The notes: a model not told the origin generated them from the letters alone. Positions 26,077 through 35,121 are shown, numbered from the stretch's first letter. The stretch: DNA of 64,000 nucleotides from [Clostridium] celerecrescens 18A (GCF_002797975.1 NZ_PGET01000001.1:2728001-2792000); one strand, 5' to 3'. Numbers and translations are program-made.

Positions 26077-26128
26077 ATATGAATAATTGTTCATATGTTT
26101 ATATTATCATTTTTTCAAAATTTGTCAA
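26077..26128 (-). promoter_or_regulatory. Promoter and operator of the metal-resistance operon
   Basis: On the minus strand TTGACA (26128-26123) and TAATAT (26106-26101) are 16 nt apart. Just downstream the palindrome ATATGAACAATTATTCATAT (26096-26077) matches the TGAA-N-TTCA core of ArsR/SmtB operators. Confidence 0.8.
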
Positions 26129-26146
26129 GAGTTTTTTCCTCCTCAC

Positions 26147-26175
26147 TTGACAGCCTATATCGGCGGTGGTAGACT
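26147..26175 (+). promoter_or_regulatory. Sigma-A promoter of the ABC-2 exporter unit
   Basis: TTGACA (26147-26152), a 17-nt spacer and TAGACT (26170-26175). The transcript would start near 26182, leaving a 5' leader of about 245 nt. The promoter is back-to-back with that of the metal operon. Confidence 0.75.
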
Positions 26176-26181
26176 AAAGGT

Positions 26182-26428
26182 CCTTTTCCAATCTAATTTC
26201 ACATCTGACATTCAGGAAAAGAGAATATTGATACCACGGTAGAGTCCCCGGAAAAAGTAAATTACGGATTCCGGAGAGCAGCGTTTCCATTGGTTACCCC
26301 AATGGCGCTCACCGCTTGGAAAGATATTAGGATCCTCTGACTGGTCATGACAAGCTTCTTTATAAAAAAAGAGCTGCCCGCTGCCGGAACGAACGGATTC
26401 ACAAATATTACTACCAGGAGGAACTTAT
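26182..26428 (+). ncRNA. Long structured leader of unrecognised class upstream of an ABC exporter
   Basis: The predicted 5' end pairs with a downstream segment: TTTTCCAA (26184-26191) with TTGGAAAG (26316-26323), extended outward by AGGTCC (26178-26183) with GGATCCT (26330-26336, one bulge), although the outermost pairs may precede the start site. Inside lie CCGGAA/TTCCGG (26248-26274) and CCATTGG/CCAATGG with a TTACC-type loop (26287-26305), the latter flanked by GAGC/GCTC. No T-box sequence, no known riboswitch signature and no terminator with a T-run was found. It may be a cis-regulatory RNA or a separate small RNA; this rests on hand folding only. Confidence 0.45.
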
Positions 26429-27229
26429 ATGATTCAAGTGGAACACATGAACAAGACCTTTAAGGTCGCAAGAAGAAGTGCCGGCTTTTCAGAAGCAGTG
26501 AAGGCCCTTTTTCACAGAGAGATGGAACTCATTAAAGCTCTTAACGATATTTCCTTTACCATAGGCGACGGAGAAATGGTAGGCTATATCGGACCGAATG
26601 GAGCAGGTAAAAGCTCCACCATCAAAATTCTCAGCGGAATACTGACACCGGATAACGGCACCTGCATGATCAATGGCCGTATCCCATGGAAGGAACGTAA
26701 GGAACATGTAAAGGACATTGGCGTTGTATTCGGCCAGCGCAGCCAGCTTTGGTGGGATGTCCCCATACTTGATTCCTTTGAACTGCTCCGCGACATCTAC
26801 GAAATCCCTACACACCAATACCAGGAAACCCTTGACGAGCTGACCGGGCTTTTATCTTTAGGCGAGCTTTTGCGCACTCCGGCCAGACAACTGTCATTGG
26901 GTCAGCGGATGCGCTGTGAAATCGCAGCGTCTCTTCTTCACAGACCTAAAATTCTGTTTCTGGATGAACCCACCATTGGTCTGGATGCAGTATCCAAGCT
27001 TGCGGTCCGGGACTTCATCCGAAAGCAGAACAAAGAACACAAGACAACAGTCCTTCTTACAACCCATGATATGCAGGACATCGATGCTCTGGCAGACAGG
27101 GTCCTCTTAATTGGAAGAGGACGGCTGCTTTTGGATGGCACCCTTTCTGATTTAAAGTCCCACCGTCCCACAGAGGAGGCTGCACTGGATGAGATCATTG
27201 CCGCCCTTTACCGGGATTACAGGATATAG
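26429..27229 (+). CDS. ABC transporter ATP-binding protein (ABC-2 exporter)
   Basis: A 266-residue ATPase. Walker A is GPNGAGKSS (about residues 55-63), the signature is LSLGQRMRCE (a variant of LSGGQ), Walker B is ILFLDEPTIGLD, and the H-loop is TTHDMQD. An insertion with FGQRSQLWWDVP after the Q-loop is characteristic of ATPases paired with PF06182-type ABC-2 permeases. It energises the two permeases encoded immediately downstream. CAGGAGG precedes the ATG. The exported substrate is unknown. Confidence 0.9.
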   Translation: MIQVEHMNKTFKVARRSAGFSEAVKALFHREMELIKALNDISFTIGDGEMVGYIGPNGAGKSSTIKILSGILTPDNGTCMINGRIPWKERKEHVKDIGVVFGQRSQLWWDVPILDSFELLRDIYEIPTHQYQETLDELTGLLSLGELLRTPARQLSLGQRMRCEIAASLLHRPKILFLDEPTIGLDAVSKLAVRDFIRKQNKEHKTTVLLTTHDMQDIDALADRVLLIGRGRLLLDGTLSDLKSHRPTEEAALDEIIAALYRDYRI

Positions 27230-27241
27230 GAGGAAGAAATC

Positions 27242-28045
27242 ATGAAAAAATACTGGTCCTTTTTCCGCATCCGTTTTATCCACGGGCTTCAATACCGGGC
27301 AGCGGCCCTTTCCGGCATGGTTACCCAGTTCGTATGGGGAACCATGGAGATTCTCTTATTCCGGGCCTTTTATGAGGCTGCTCCGGAAAGCTTTCCCATG
27401 GACTTTCAGGCTCTTTCCACCTACATATGGCTTCAGCAGGCCTTTCTGGCCCTTTACATGACCTGGTTCTGGGAGTCAGAGCTTTTTAATTCCATTACCA
27501 CCGGAAACGTAGCCTACGAATTATGCCGTCCGATCCGCCTTTACCATATGTGGTTTGTTAGGAGTCTGGCTGTCCGCCTTTCCAAAGCAGTTCTGCGGTG
27601 CATGCCCATCCTGCTGTTTGCCTGGCTGCTGCCGGCTCCTTACGGACTTACACTACCCGGAAGCCTCCATACATGGTTTTTTACCCTTTTGTCTATGACC
27701 CTGGGGCTTCTTTTTGTAGTCGCCTTTGGCATGGTGGTATATATGTCCGTTTTTTACACCATTTCCTCCCAGGGAATCAAACTGATTGTCACCTCCCTTT
27801 CCGAGTTTTTAAGCGGTGCGGTCATCCCTCTTCCATTCCTGCCGGACGGGATCAGGGAATTTGTAAACTTTTTGCCTTTTGCATCGGCCCAGAATGTCCC
27901 TTTCCGGATTTTCGGCGGCGACTTGAAGGGCCATGATATGTATATCAGTCTTCTTGGACAGGTATGCTGGCTGGCGGTGTTCCTGGTTATCGGACGAGTC
28001 ATGGAGCGAAATGCCTTAAAGCGTGTTGTGTTCCAGGGCGGTTGA
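27242..28045 (+). CDS. ABC-2 family permease, subunit 1 (PF06182-like)
   Basis: A 267-residue membrane protein with about six hydrophobic segments. The arrangement of SFFRIRFIHGLQYRAAALSGM, then ITTGNVAYELCRPIRLYHMWF, and SEFLSGAVIPLPFLPDGI matches the ABC2_membrane_6 family. It starts 12 nt after the ATPase gene with GGAGG in the gap. Together with the next gene it would form a heterodimeric permease. Confidence 0.85.
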   Translation: MKKYWSFFRIRFIHGLQYRAAALSGMVTQFVWGTMEILLFRAFYEAAPESFPMDFQALSTYIWLQQAFLALYMTWFWESELFNSITTGNVAYELCRPIRLYHMWFVRSLAVRLSKAVLRCMPILLFAWLLPAPYGLTLPGSLHTWFFTLLSMTLGLLFVVAFGMVVYMSVFYTISSQGIKLIVTSLSEFLSGAVIPLPFLPDGIREFVNFLPFASAQNVPFRIFGGDLKGHDMYISLLGQVCWLAVFLVIGRVMERNALKRVVFQGG

Positions 28046-28056
28046 AAGGAGGAAAC

Positions 28057-28842
28057 ATGAATTCAATACAATTATATAAAAAGTATCTTATCATACACTT
28101 AAAGGGCATGATGCAGCATAAAGTTTCTTTCCTCTTAACCACCATCGGGCAGTTTTTAATTTCCTTTAACATATTTCTTGGAGTCCTCTTTATGATGGAC
28201 CGGTTTAAAGAAGTAAAGGGGTTTTCTTACGGAGAGGTCCTGCTCTGTTTTTCCATTACGCTTATGGCCTTTACCATAGCAGAGACCATCTTTAGAAGCC
28301 TGGACACGTTTGAAACCATCATCGGAAACGGAGAATTTGACCGCATCCTCCTCCGGCCAAGGGGCAGCCTGTTTCTTGTCTTGTGCAGTAAGATAGAGCT
28401 GACCAGAATCGGCCGGCTTTTGCAGGCTGTCGTTATGCTTATCTACGGCCTGTATTCCAGTTCTGTCATCTGGACCCCTGTCCGCGTTATGACCGTCGTC
28501 CTTATGATCATAGGCGGGGTGGCGGTGTTCGCAGCCATTTATCTGATGTTTGCCTCCATATGTTTTTTTACCCTGGAGGGCCTGGAATTTATGAATATAT
28601 TCACGGACGGAGCCAGAGAATACGGGAAATATCCCATCGGCATCTATGGGAAAACCCTTTTGACCATCTGTACTTACCTGGTTCCCTTTGCCCTGTTTCA
28701 GTATTATCCCTTTTTATATCTCACAGGTAAGACCTCTGAATCATGGTACAGCTTCCTTCCTCTGGCTGCCTGTCTCTTTTTGGTACCAGCCGGCCTTTTA
28801 TGGAATTTTGGACTGTCCCATTACCAATCGACCGGTTCTTAA
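28057..28842 (+). CDS. ABC-2 family permease, subunit 2 (PF06182-like)
   Basis: A 261-residue membrane protein with about six hydrophobic segments and the family blocks ETIIGNGEFDRILLRPRGSLF and TDGAREYGKYPIGIYGK, resembling subunit 1 in layout but not closely in sequence. ATG 28057 is preceded by AAAGGAGG; a longer frame starting at 27964 lies inside the upstream permease and is unlikely. It ends at a strong terminator, so the three genes form one unit. Confidence 0.86.
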   Translation: MNSIQLYKKYLIIHLKGMMQHKVSFLLTTIGQFLISFNIFLGVLFMMDRFKEVKGFSYGEVLLCFSITLMAFTIAETIFRSLDTFETIIGNGEFDRILLRPRGSLFLVLCSKIELTRIGRLLQAVVMLIYGLYSSSVIWTPVRVMTVVLMIIGGVAVFAAIYLMFASICFFTLEGLEFMNIFTDGAREYGKYPIGIYGKTLLTICTYLVPFALFQYYPFLYLTGKTSESWYSFLPLAACLFLVPAGLLWNFGLSHYQSTGS

Positions 28843-28850
28843 GCCGAAAC

Positions 28851-28908
28851 AAAAAGACCGGGGAGCAAACGGAATCTTAAGATTCCGCCTGCTCCCCGGT
28901 CTTTCTTT
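28851..28908. terminator. Bidirectional terminator
   Basis: AAAGACCGGGGAGCA and TGCTCCCCGGTCTTT form a 15-bp perfect stem with an inner GGAATC/GATTCC hairpin; T-rich sequence follows on both strands. It serves the convergent ABC-2 and NifX-like units. Confidence 0.93.
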
Positions 28909-28913
28909 ATGGT

Positions 28914-29264
28914 TTAGTGCCCATCTTTCCCATGATGGCTGCAGCATGCATCCGGGTTATAAACCAAGCTTCCTTCCAATAAGGCTTCCGCCGCAGGATC
29001 AGCAGCACCGGTTACTCCGGGATACAACTGGATCCCAGCTTTACCTAAAGAGGTTCTTGCTCCCTCTCCGATTCCTCCGCAGATTACGGCATCAGCGCCA
29101 AGCCCTTTTAAGAAGTCTGCCAATGCACCTTGTCCGTTTCCTTCTATATCAACCACTTCTGTGGATGCTATTTTTTTCTCTTCTATCTGGTAAACCTTAA
29201 ACTGCTTCGTTTTTCCAAAATGCTGGAATATTTCTCCGTTGTCATAAGTTACAGCAATCTTCAT
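28914..29264 (-). CDS. NifX/NifB-like dinitrogenase iron-molybdenum cofactor-family protein
   Basis: A 116-residue protein with the Nitro_FeMo-Co fold: MKIAVTYDNGEIFQHFGKTKQF at the start and ICGGIGEGARTSL in the middle. It ends in a Cys/His tail, DACCSHHGKDGH. Small proteins like this are common in clostridia without nitrogenase and may carry Fe-S or metal clusters. GGAGGT lies before ATG 29264. It is 17 nt downstream of the MATE gene and probably co-transcribed; a functional link is not obvious. Confidence 0.87.
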   Translation of the reverse strand: MKIAVTYDNGEIFQHFGKTKQFKVYQIEEKKIASTEVVDIEGNGQGALADFLKGLGADAVICGGIGEGARTSLGKAGIQLYPGVTGAADPAAEALLEGSLVYNPDACCSHHGKDGH

Positions 29265-29281
29265 TAATATGACCTCCATCC

Positions 29282-30652
29282 TTAAGTTCCTTTGTTTTGC
29301 GCCCCATTTTTACTAATGACCCGGTCATATACCAAAAAAGTCACAGTCAGAGACACGGCTACGCTGATAAAATCTGAAACTGGTTCCGTATAAAATATCT
29401 TGTCGATTCCAAACCAGATTGGAATCAGTGCAGCTCCGCCTAAAAATATCACCTTACGGAACATGGAAAGGGAAATTGCGACTTTTGCGACTCCCATCCC
29501 CACAAATCCGTCAACAACTGCATACTGCAGGGCAAGAGGTATGATTCCCATGGTATAAATCTTAATTGCCCATACGGTCAGTTCCACGTAAGCCTCATTC
29601 TTCGTAAAGATGAGGACGAAATACTTAGGAACCGTATGAGCAAGGATAAACATTATAGTAGTAAAACCAAGGGCCAGACCTGAAATATGAAGGCTAGCCT
29701 TCTTAATCCGGTCAGGCCTTCCTGCACCGTAATTATAGCCTAAGATGGTCTGGGTTCCGCCGGTAATTCCCCCAAGAGGCATAGTAACCATTAACATAAA
29801 GCTCTGCACTATGGTCATGCAGGTAAGGAGCATGTCTCCCTGGCCCTCTCCGCCAAAACGCTGGATCATCATATTTAGGGATATGATCAAAATATTATCA
29901 AAAGCGATAATAAGGAATGGGCTTAGGCCAAGCACCAGAACACGCTTCATAACCTGCCAGTCGTAATTGCGAAAGGTGATCCGGATCGGGGGCTTGTTTC
30001 CAAACAGAAACCTTAGCACATAGATGCAGGAAGCCATCTGAGACAATACCGTGGCGATTGCAGCTCCCCTTACTTCCAGACCAAACGCAAACATAAAGAC
30101 CGGGTCCAGAATGATATTGCATACGGCTCCCAAAAGGACCGACTTCATACCGACCTTTGCAAAGCCCTGACAAATGATGAACTGGTTCATTCCTGTAGAC
30201 AAAAGGGCAAAAATAGTGCCAAGCAAGTATATGGTAATGTAATCATTGGCATAAAAAAAGGTGGCCTCACTGGCCCCAAACCACATCAAAAGCCTCCCCT
30301 TTACCATAAAGGAAAGAACGGTGATTGCTACTGATAAAATCGTTAAAAGTAAAAAACAGTTTGCAAGGATCTGGCTGGCTGCCCGATGGTTTTTCTCTCC
30401 CATACGGATACTCATTAAGGGGGAGCCGCCTACTCCTACTAAAAATGCAACAGAAGAAATCATGGTCACAATTGGGCCGCAGATTCCTACTCCTGCCAAA
30501 GCAATCTCGCCTATTCCGGCGATGTTTCCTATGTACATCCGGTCTACAATGCTGTAAAAAACACTAACAAACTGGGCCAGCATGGAGGGAATCGCCAGTC
30601 TCCATACCAGTCCTTTTATTTGATCCGTATCTAAATTATTTTCTGTCTTCAC
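29282..30652 (-). CDS. MATE-family multidrug efflux transporter
   Basis: A 456-residue protein with twelve predicted membrane segments in two homologous halves. The N-half contains IPSMLAQFVSVFYSIVDRMYIGN, and the second half IQSFMLMVTMPLGGITGGTQTILGYNYGAGR, both hallmark MATE blocks. It is a Na+- or H+-coupled exporter of cationic compounds. The GTG start is preceded by GGAGT. The GH25 gene is upstream with a 21-nt gap. Confidence 0.92.
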   Translation of the reverse strand: MKTENNLDTDQIKGLVWRLAIPSMLAQFVSVFYSIVDRMYIGNIAGIGEIALAGVGICGPIVTMISSVAFLVGVGGSPLMSIRMGEKNHRAASQILANCFLLLTILSVAITVLSFMVKGRLLMWFGASEATFFYANDYITIYLLGTIFALLSTGMNQFIICQGFAKVGMKSVLLGAVCNIILDPVFMFAFGLEVRGAAIATVLSQMASCIYVLRFLFGNKPPIRITFRNYDWQVMKRVLVLGLSPFLIIAFDNILIISLNMMIQRFGGEGQGDMLLTCMTIVQSFMLMVTMPLGGITGGTQTILGYNYGAGRPDRIKKASLHISGLALGFTTIMFILAHTVPKYFVLIFTKNEAYVELTVWAIKIYTMGIIPLALQYAVVDGFVGMGVAKVAISLSMFRKVIFLGGAALIPIWFGIDKIFYTEPVSDFISVAVSLTVTFLVYDRVISKNGAQNKGT

Positions 30653-30673
30653 GTCAAAACTCCATTAATCCGG

Positions 30674-31627
30674 TCACTGAACCATGGCTCCGTCAGAGCC
30701 AAAGGTATAGGTAACTCCGTCTATATCCATAGTCGTATCATGAATCATGATACCATTGGAATCAAGATAATACCAGGTGCCTCCCACCTGGATCCAACCA
30801 GTCTGCTTTATATAATTTTTAGTATAATACTGGTTTCCGTCAATATTCTTCCAGCCTTCTGAAGGAATCAGTGCACTGTAATCCGCAAAGGAAAACTCAA
30901 TGGTCACATCACCATCGATTCCCTCCACTCTTCCCTGGTCCGTACACTGCCAAATGGTACGGTTCTTATAATTGTTGATGGAACCGTATCTTGCATACCA
31001 GACATCATACGGGATCTGGTTTATATCAATGTAATTGGTAAGCCATTTGTTATTGGCATAAACCACCGGCCGGTATCCTGCGTCTGAAATGGTTTTACAG
31101 AATGCATTGATATTATCCGTAATCTGCTGCTTTGATAAATGATTGTCAAGCAGGTACTGGGATTCCACATCGTATGCAATCGGATAGGAAATCTGGTAAT
31201 CCTTCACCATCCGGAGTACATACCTGGCTTCCTCTACAGCAGTCTGGGTATCAAGAGCCTGGGTATAGAAAAACACGCCGGTCTTAAGCCCGCCAGACGC
31301 TGCTCCTGCCATATTTATGGAATAATAAGGATCCATGTCATTTAGATAACCGATCCGCACCATAGCAAAGGAAATCCCATCCTGAGCCACTTTCTTCCAA
31401 TCGATTCCGCCGGTTAAGCCATTCTGGCGGTTCTGGTACTTTGATACGGTAATTCCTTTTTCCAGCGCACCTGCGATGGGAATACCAGAGGCATCCACAT
31501 ATTGTCCGTTTTCCAGCTTCCATGCCTCCGCAGAAAATCCTTCCTTTGGCACAGCCGTGGCTTTTAAAGTCATAAGTCCGGCAACAAGACATAAGGCTAT
31601 TCTTATCTTCGTATTCTTATTCATCAT
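30674..31627 (-). CDS. Secreted GH25-type muramidase with C-terminal cell-wall-binding repeat
   Basis: About 317 residues with a signal peptide. The GH25 domain shows DWKKVAQDGISFAMVRIGY, then YPIAYDVES holding the catalytic Asp-x-Glu pair, and the late IWQCTDQGRVEGI block. The first motif, normally GIDVS, reads GITVS, so the first conserved Asp is Thr. The C-terminus has choline/cell-wall-binding-like repeats (GWIQVGGTWYYLDSNGIM and following). It would cleave or at least bind glycan at the cell surface. Two adjacent ATG codons (31627, 31624) follow AGAGGAA, which belongs to the repeat at 31630-31680. Confidence 0.85.
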   Translation of the reverse strand: MMNKNTKIRIALCLVAGLMTLKATAVPKEGFSAEAWKLENGQYVDASGIPIAGALEKGITVSKYQNRQNGLTGGIDWKKVAQDGISFAMVRIGYLNDMDPYYSINMAGAASGGLKTGVFFYTQALDTQTAVEEARYVLRMVKDYQISYPIAYDVESQYLLDNHLSKQQITDNINAFCKTISDAGYRPVVYANNKWLTNYIDINQIPYDVWYARYGSINNYKNRTIWQCTDQGRVEGIDGDVTIEFSFADYSALIPSEGWKNIDGNQYYTKNYIKQTGWIQVGGTWYYLDSNGIMIHDTTMDIDGVTYTFGSDGAMVQ

Positions 31628-31629
31628 TT

Positions 31630-31680
31630 CCTCTTTCCTGTTCATGCTTTTCTGGCATACCGTATGCCCACAGGGTGATT
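31630..31680 (-). repeat. Interspersed intergenic repeat, copy D
   Basis: On the plus strand CCTCTTTC, then ATGCTTTTCTGGCATA, then GTATGCCC and CAGGGTGATT align with copies B and C. It fills the whole gap between the AI-2E transporter stop and the GH25 start and supplies the AGAGG ribosome-binding site of the GH25 gene. Same orientation as the other copies relative to transcription. Confidence 0.65.
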
Positions 31681-32807
31681 TAATCCGGTCCCCTGCGAAA
31701 CGCATTCATATCATGGATCAATGTTTTCACGCTGTTAATAATAGAATCAAAGGCTCCGAATTCATATAGATTTAAAAACAGCATACCAATGGGCACCGCT
31801 AAAATCATACCGGCAATCCCACTGATCTTAAATCCCAAATATAAAAACAGCAGCGTCATGAGGGGGTCAAGTCCCATGGTGTCCCCTACGATTTTTGGCT
31901 GTATGACCTGTCTTAATACCAGGGTCAGAACATAGATGACCACCAGGCCAACACCAAAGGGATACTCACCTGCAACAAGACGGACCAATGCCCATGGAAT
32001 CAGGATGGTACCGGTTCCTAATATCGGAAGAAAGTCAAGGAGCGCTATAATAACTGCAAGAAGCAGCGCATATTTTACTCCCAATACCAGAAATCCCGCC
32101 GCCAAAACTGCAGCAATGATAAACATGATTTTAAACTGAGCTAGAAAATAACCGCTAACCAAACGCTTTGCATCTTTTTTAAGATACTGGTAATATTTCG
32201 TCCCTCCCTCCGGCATATACCGGCGAAGCACTTCCATAATCCTATCCCGGTCCACAATAAACAGATAGGATGAAAAAATCGTTACTATGGTATAAACTAA
32301 GGCTGCCGGGATGCTCTTTACCACATTTCCCGCCACCGTCACCGTAGGAGAAGCGATCTTCTGAACCATCACATTTAAATATTCGCCCATATGGGTAAAA
32401 AACTGGTTCACAGAATCTTGAATGTTCTGAGGCAAAAACTGCAAAAGCCTATCAGCCTGTAAAAGCAGCTTCTGGGTCTCGATCCAGGCTGATTCATAAT
32501 ATTTGGGAATATCTCTTGCAAATCCGGACGCTTCATATACCAGCTTAGAGATCAGGAAATAAAGCACCGTGATAATAAGGGCCAGCACTGCAACTACGAT
32601 GAGTACAGAACTGTGTTTCCTGACAATCTTCAAATGTTTCTCCAGGAAGCGAACCAGAGGATTTGCAATGACCGCAATGATCCAGCCAATGACAAAGGGA
32701 AGGAAGAAATTTAAAATCCTCGGTCCCCATACGCAAATCAAGTATACAAATAAAATCGGTATAACAATATTGAGAATCAGTCTGCAATACTTACTAACTT
32801 TTTCCAT
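31680..32807 (-). CDS. AI-2E/PerM-family transporter (YtvI-like)
   Basis: A 375-residue membrane protein with about eight hydrophobic segments in the 2-2-4 layout of AI-2E family transporters. VIGWIIAVIANPLVRFLEKHL near the N-terminus and the late PKIVGDTMGLDPLMTLLFLYLGFK block, followed by GMILAVPIGML, are family signatures. Clostridial and Bacillus relatives include the sporulation protein YtvI; the substrate is unknown. GGGTG precedes ATG 32807. Upstream hisC lies in the same direction with no terminator between them. Confidence 0.88.
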   Translation of the reverse strand: MEKVSKYCRLILNIVIPILFVYLICVWGPRILNFFLPFVIGWIIAVIANPLVRFLEKHLKIVRKHSSVLIVVAVLALIITVLYFLISKLVYEASGFARDIPKYYESAWIETQKLLLQADRLLQFLPQNIQDSVNQFFTHMGEYLNVMVQKIASPTVTVAGNVVKSIPAALVYTIVTIFSSYLFIVDRDRIMEVLRRYMPEGGTKYYQYLKKDAKRLVSGYFLAQFKIMFIIAAVLAAGFLVLGVKYALLLAVIIALLDFLPILGTGTILIPWALVRLVAGEYPFGVGLVVIYVLTLVLRQVIQPKIVGDTMGLDPLMTLLFLYLGFKISGIAGMILAVPIGMLFLNLYEFGAFDSIINSVKTLIHDMNAFRRGPD

Positions 32808-32863
32808 TTTAATCACCCATTATATGATACTACCTAAAAGACTTCCTGGCAATCGAAAAAAAT

Positions 32864-33916
32864 CTAAAGAAATTCTTTTAAAAAAGCGTACAGTGCCTCC
32901 ATCTCTTCCTCTGTTCCTATGGAAATACGCAAGTGATTGTCAAGCCTTGGCTGATTAAAATACCTGACATAAATATCGTTTTCCCGGAGAGCCTTGTAGA
33001 TCTCCTCTGCCCTGCGTTCTTTATGAGAGGCAAAGATGAAGTTAGCCATGGAATCCGGGAAAGTAAATCCAAGTTCCCCAAGCCTTTTCTTGGCCTGTTC
33101 CCTTGTGTATATGATCTTATCCAGGGTTTCCTTAAAATATTTATCATCTTCAAGGGCTTTTGCTCCCAAAACCAGGGAAGGAATATTCATGGTATAGGAA
33201 TTGAAGGAATACTTCACATCATTTAACGCACGGATCAGATCCGGATGTCCGTAAGCACAACCGATTCTCATTCCAGCCATGGAATGGGATTTGCTGAAGG
33301 TCTGCACCACCAGGAGGTTTTCATATTTTTCAATCAGCTTTATGGCGCTTTCTCCGCCGAAATCAATGTAGGCTTCGTCCACAATCACCACTGACTCCTG
33401 GTTATGGGCTATGATATCCTCTACTTCGGAAAGGGGCATAAGAAGACCAGTGGGCGCGTTGGGATTCGGGAATATGATTCCCCCATTTTCCCTGTAATAA
33501 TCTTCCTTCTGGATACAAAATTCCTCATCAAGAGCAGGTGTTTCATACGGAATCCGGAATAAATCCGCCCAAACCTTATAAAAGGAATAGCTCACATCAG
33601 GAAACAGGAGAGGTTTCCCGGAATTGAAAAAGGTCATGAAAGCTACAGCGATCACATCATCAGAACCTACACCTACGAAAATCCGGTCCTCTTCTATCTC
33701 ATATGCATTTGAAAGGGCTTTAATAAGAACTGTGGCAGCCGGATCCGGATATTTGCGGAGCAGGTCACAATCCATCTGGGCCAAAGCCTGCTTAACACCG
33801 GGAGACGGCGGATAGGGATTTTCATTGGTATTTAACTTAATTAACTTCTCTCCTTTTGGCTGCTCCCCAGGTACATAAGGGGCAATTCTTCGGATGTTGG
33901 CTTCCCATGGCTTCAT
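32864..33916 (-). CDS. hisC: Histidinol-phosphate aminotransferase-like PLP enzyme
   Basis: A 350-residue fold-type I aminotransferase of HisC type. Blocks include KLNTNENPYPPSPGV, IFPNPNAPTG (substrate Asn and Pro), VDEAYIDFGG, and the PLP lysine in QTFSKSHSMAGMRIG. It should transaminate histidinol phosphate, though no other his gene is nearby and HisC-like enzymes can act on aromatic amino acids. It overlaps the upstream aminotransferase by 1 nt, so the two are translationally coupled, which suggests linked amino acid metabolism. Confidence 0.87.
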   Translation of the reverse strand: MKPWEANIRRIAPYVPGEQPKGEKLIKLNTNENPYPPSPGVKQALAQMDCDLLRKYPDPAATVLIKALSNAYEIEEDRIFVGVGSDDVIAVAFMTFFNSGKPLLFPDVSYSFYKVWADLFRIPYETPALDEEFCIQKEDYYRENGGIIFPNPNAPTGLLMPLSEVEDIIAHNQESVVIVDEAYIDFGGESAIKLIEKYENLLVVQTFSKSHSMAGMRIGCAYGHPDLIRALNDVKYSFNSYTMNIPSLVLGAKALEDDKYFKETLDKIIYTREQAKKRLGELGFTFPDSMANFIFASHKERRAEEIYKALRENDIYVRYFNQPRLDNHLRISIGTEEEMEALYAFLKEFL

Positions 33917-35121
33917 TATGCTTCCTCCCTTTTTCCTGTAAGACCATACTCCTCTGCTATCTTCTTAAATGCAGGCAGAGAGCGTTCAATCTGCTCATAG
34001 GATACGCAATAAGCGATCCTTACATAGCCCGGACATGCAAAGGAAGATCCAGGCACCAGAAGTACCCGGTGCTCTTTGCAGGACTGGCAGAATTCCTTAT
34101 CATCAACAGGAGATTTTACAAATAGGTAAAAAGCTCCTTCCGGTTTGATGCAGTCAAACCCATATTCCTTTAAACGGTGATAGAGAAGCTCCCTGTTCCT
34201 GTTATAGGCTTCCAGATTTACCTGGCTATCCACACAGCGGACGATCACCCGCTGCATAAGGGAAGGTGCATTGACACAGCCCAGCACACGGTTGGCAACT
34301 GCAGCAGCAGCTATGACCTTAGGGGAATCCTCCACTTCATCAGGAATTACCAGATATCCGATCCGTTCCCCAGGCAGGGATAATGATTTACTATAGGAAT
34401 AGCAGACAATGGTATTATGATAAAACGGTGTGACATAAGGAACCTCCACACAGTCATAAGCCAGTTCCCGGTAAGGTTCATCAGAGATCAGCACAATCTG
34501 GGTACCAAGCTCTGTCTCCTTTTTCTTAAGGATGCCTGCGATCTCCCGGAGAGTTACCGCAGAATAAACCACACCCGTAGGATTATTGGGAGTATTGATG
34601 ATCACTGCCTTTGTCTTAGAAGTGATCCGACGTTCAAACTCCTTTAAATCAGGTTGAAAGCTGGACTTATCCGGTGGTATCGTCACAAGCACGCCGTCAT
34701 AATTCCGGACATAAGAACCGTATTCCATAAAATACGGTGCAAACACCACCACTTCATCGCCGGGATCCAATATGGTTTTTAATATGACGTTCATGCCGCT
34801 GGCCGCTCCAACGGTCATAAGGATATTCTCCAGACGAAAACGAGTCCCAAACCGCCTGTTTAAGGACTGAGCAACTGCATCTCTCGCATCCTCAAATCCT
34901 GCATTGCTCATGTATCCATGGATGAAAGTGGTTTCCTCTTCCCTGATAATATCAAGAATGGCCTGGTTTACCGCCGGAGGAGCCGGCACATTGGGATTAC
35001 CCAGGCTGAAATCATAGACATTCTCCCTGCCGTATACGGCAGCCATCTTCTTTCCTTCTTCAAACATGGCACGGATGGCGGAATTGTTTTCTACAAGGGG
35101 TCTCATCTTGTCTGCTATCAT
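33916..35121 (-). CDS. PLP-dependent class I/II aminotransferase (aspartate-aminotransferase-like)
   Basis: A 401-residue fold-type I aminotransferase. YDFSLGNPNVPAPPAV near the N-terminus, INTPNNPTGVVYS for carboxylate binding, ISDEPYRELAYD for the pyridine-nitrogen Asp, and CYSYSKSLSLPGERIGYLV with the PLP lysine are all present. This subfamily is common in clostridia as pyridoxal-dependent aminotransferase of uncertain specificity (aspartate, alanine or aromatic). It is the first gene before hisC. TACAAT about 50 nt upstream of the start could be a -10 element. Confidence 0.87.
   Translation of the reverse strand: MIADKMRPLVENNSAIRAMFEEGKKMAAVYGRENVYDFSLGNPNVPAPPAVNQAILDIIREEETTFIHGYMSNAGFEDARDAVAQSLNRRFGTRFRLENILMTVGAASGMNVILKTILDPGDEVVVFAPYFMEYGSYVRNYDGVLVTIPPDKSSFQPDLKEFERRITSKTKAVIINTPNNPTGVVYSAVTLREIAGILKKKETELGTQIVLISDEPYRELAYDCVEVPYVTPFYHNTIVCYSYSKSLSLPGERIGYLVIPDEVEDSPKVIAAAAVANRVLGCVNAPSLMQRVIVRCVDSQVNLEAYNRNRELLYHRLKEYGFDCIKPEGAFYLFVKSPVDDKEFCQSCKEHRVLLVPGSSFACPGYVRIAYCVSYEQIERSLPAFKKIAEEYGLTGKREEA

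Noticed and set aside
26182..26428. T-box leader upstream of the ABC-2 exporter
   Set aside because: The stems superficially resemble T-box stem I, but no GGTGG-N-ACCGCG T-box sequence or terminator/antiterminator pair is present.
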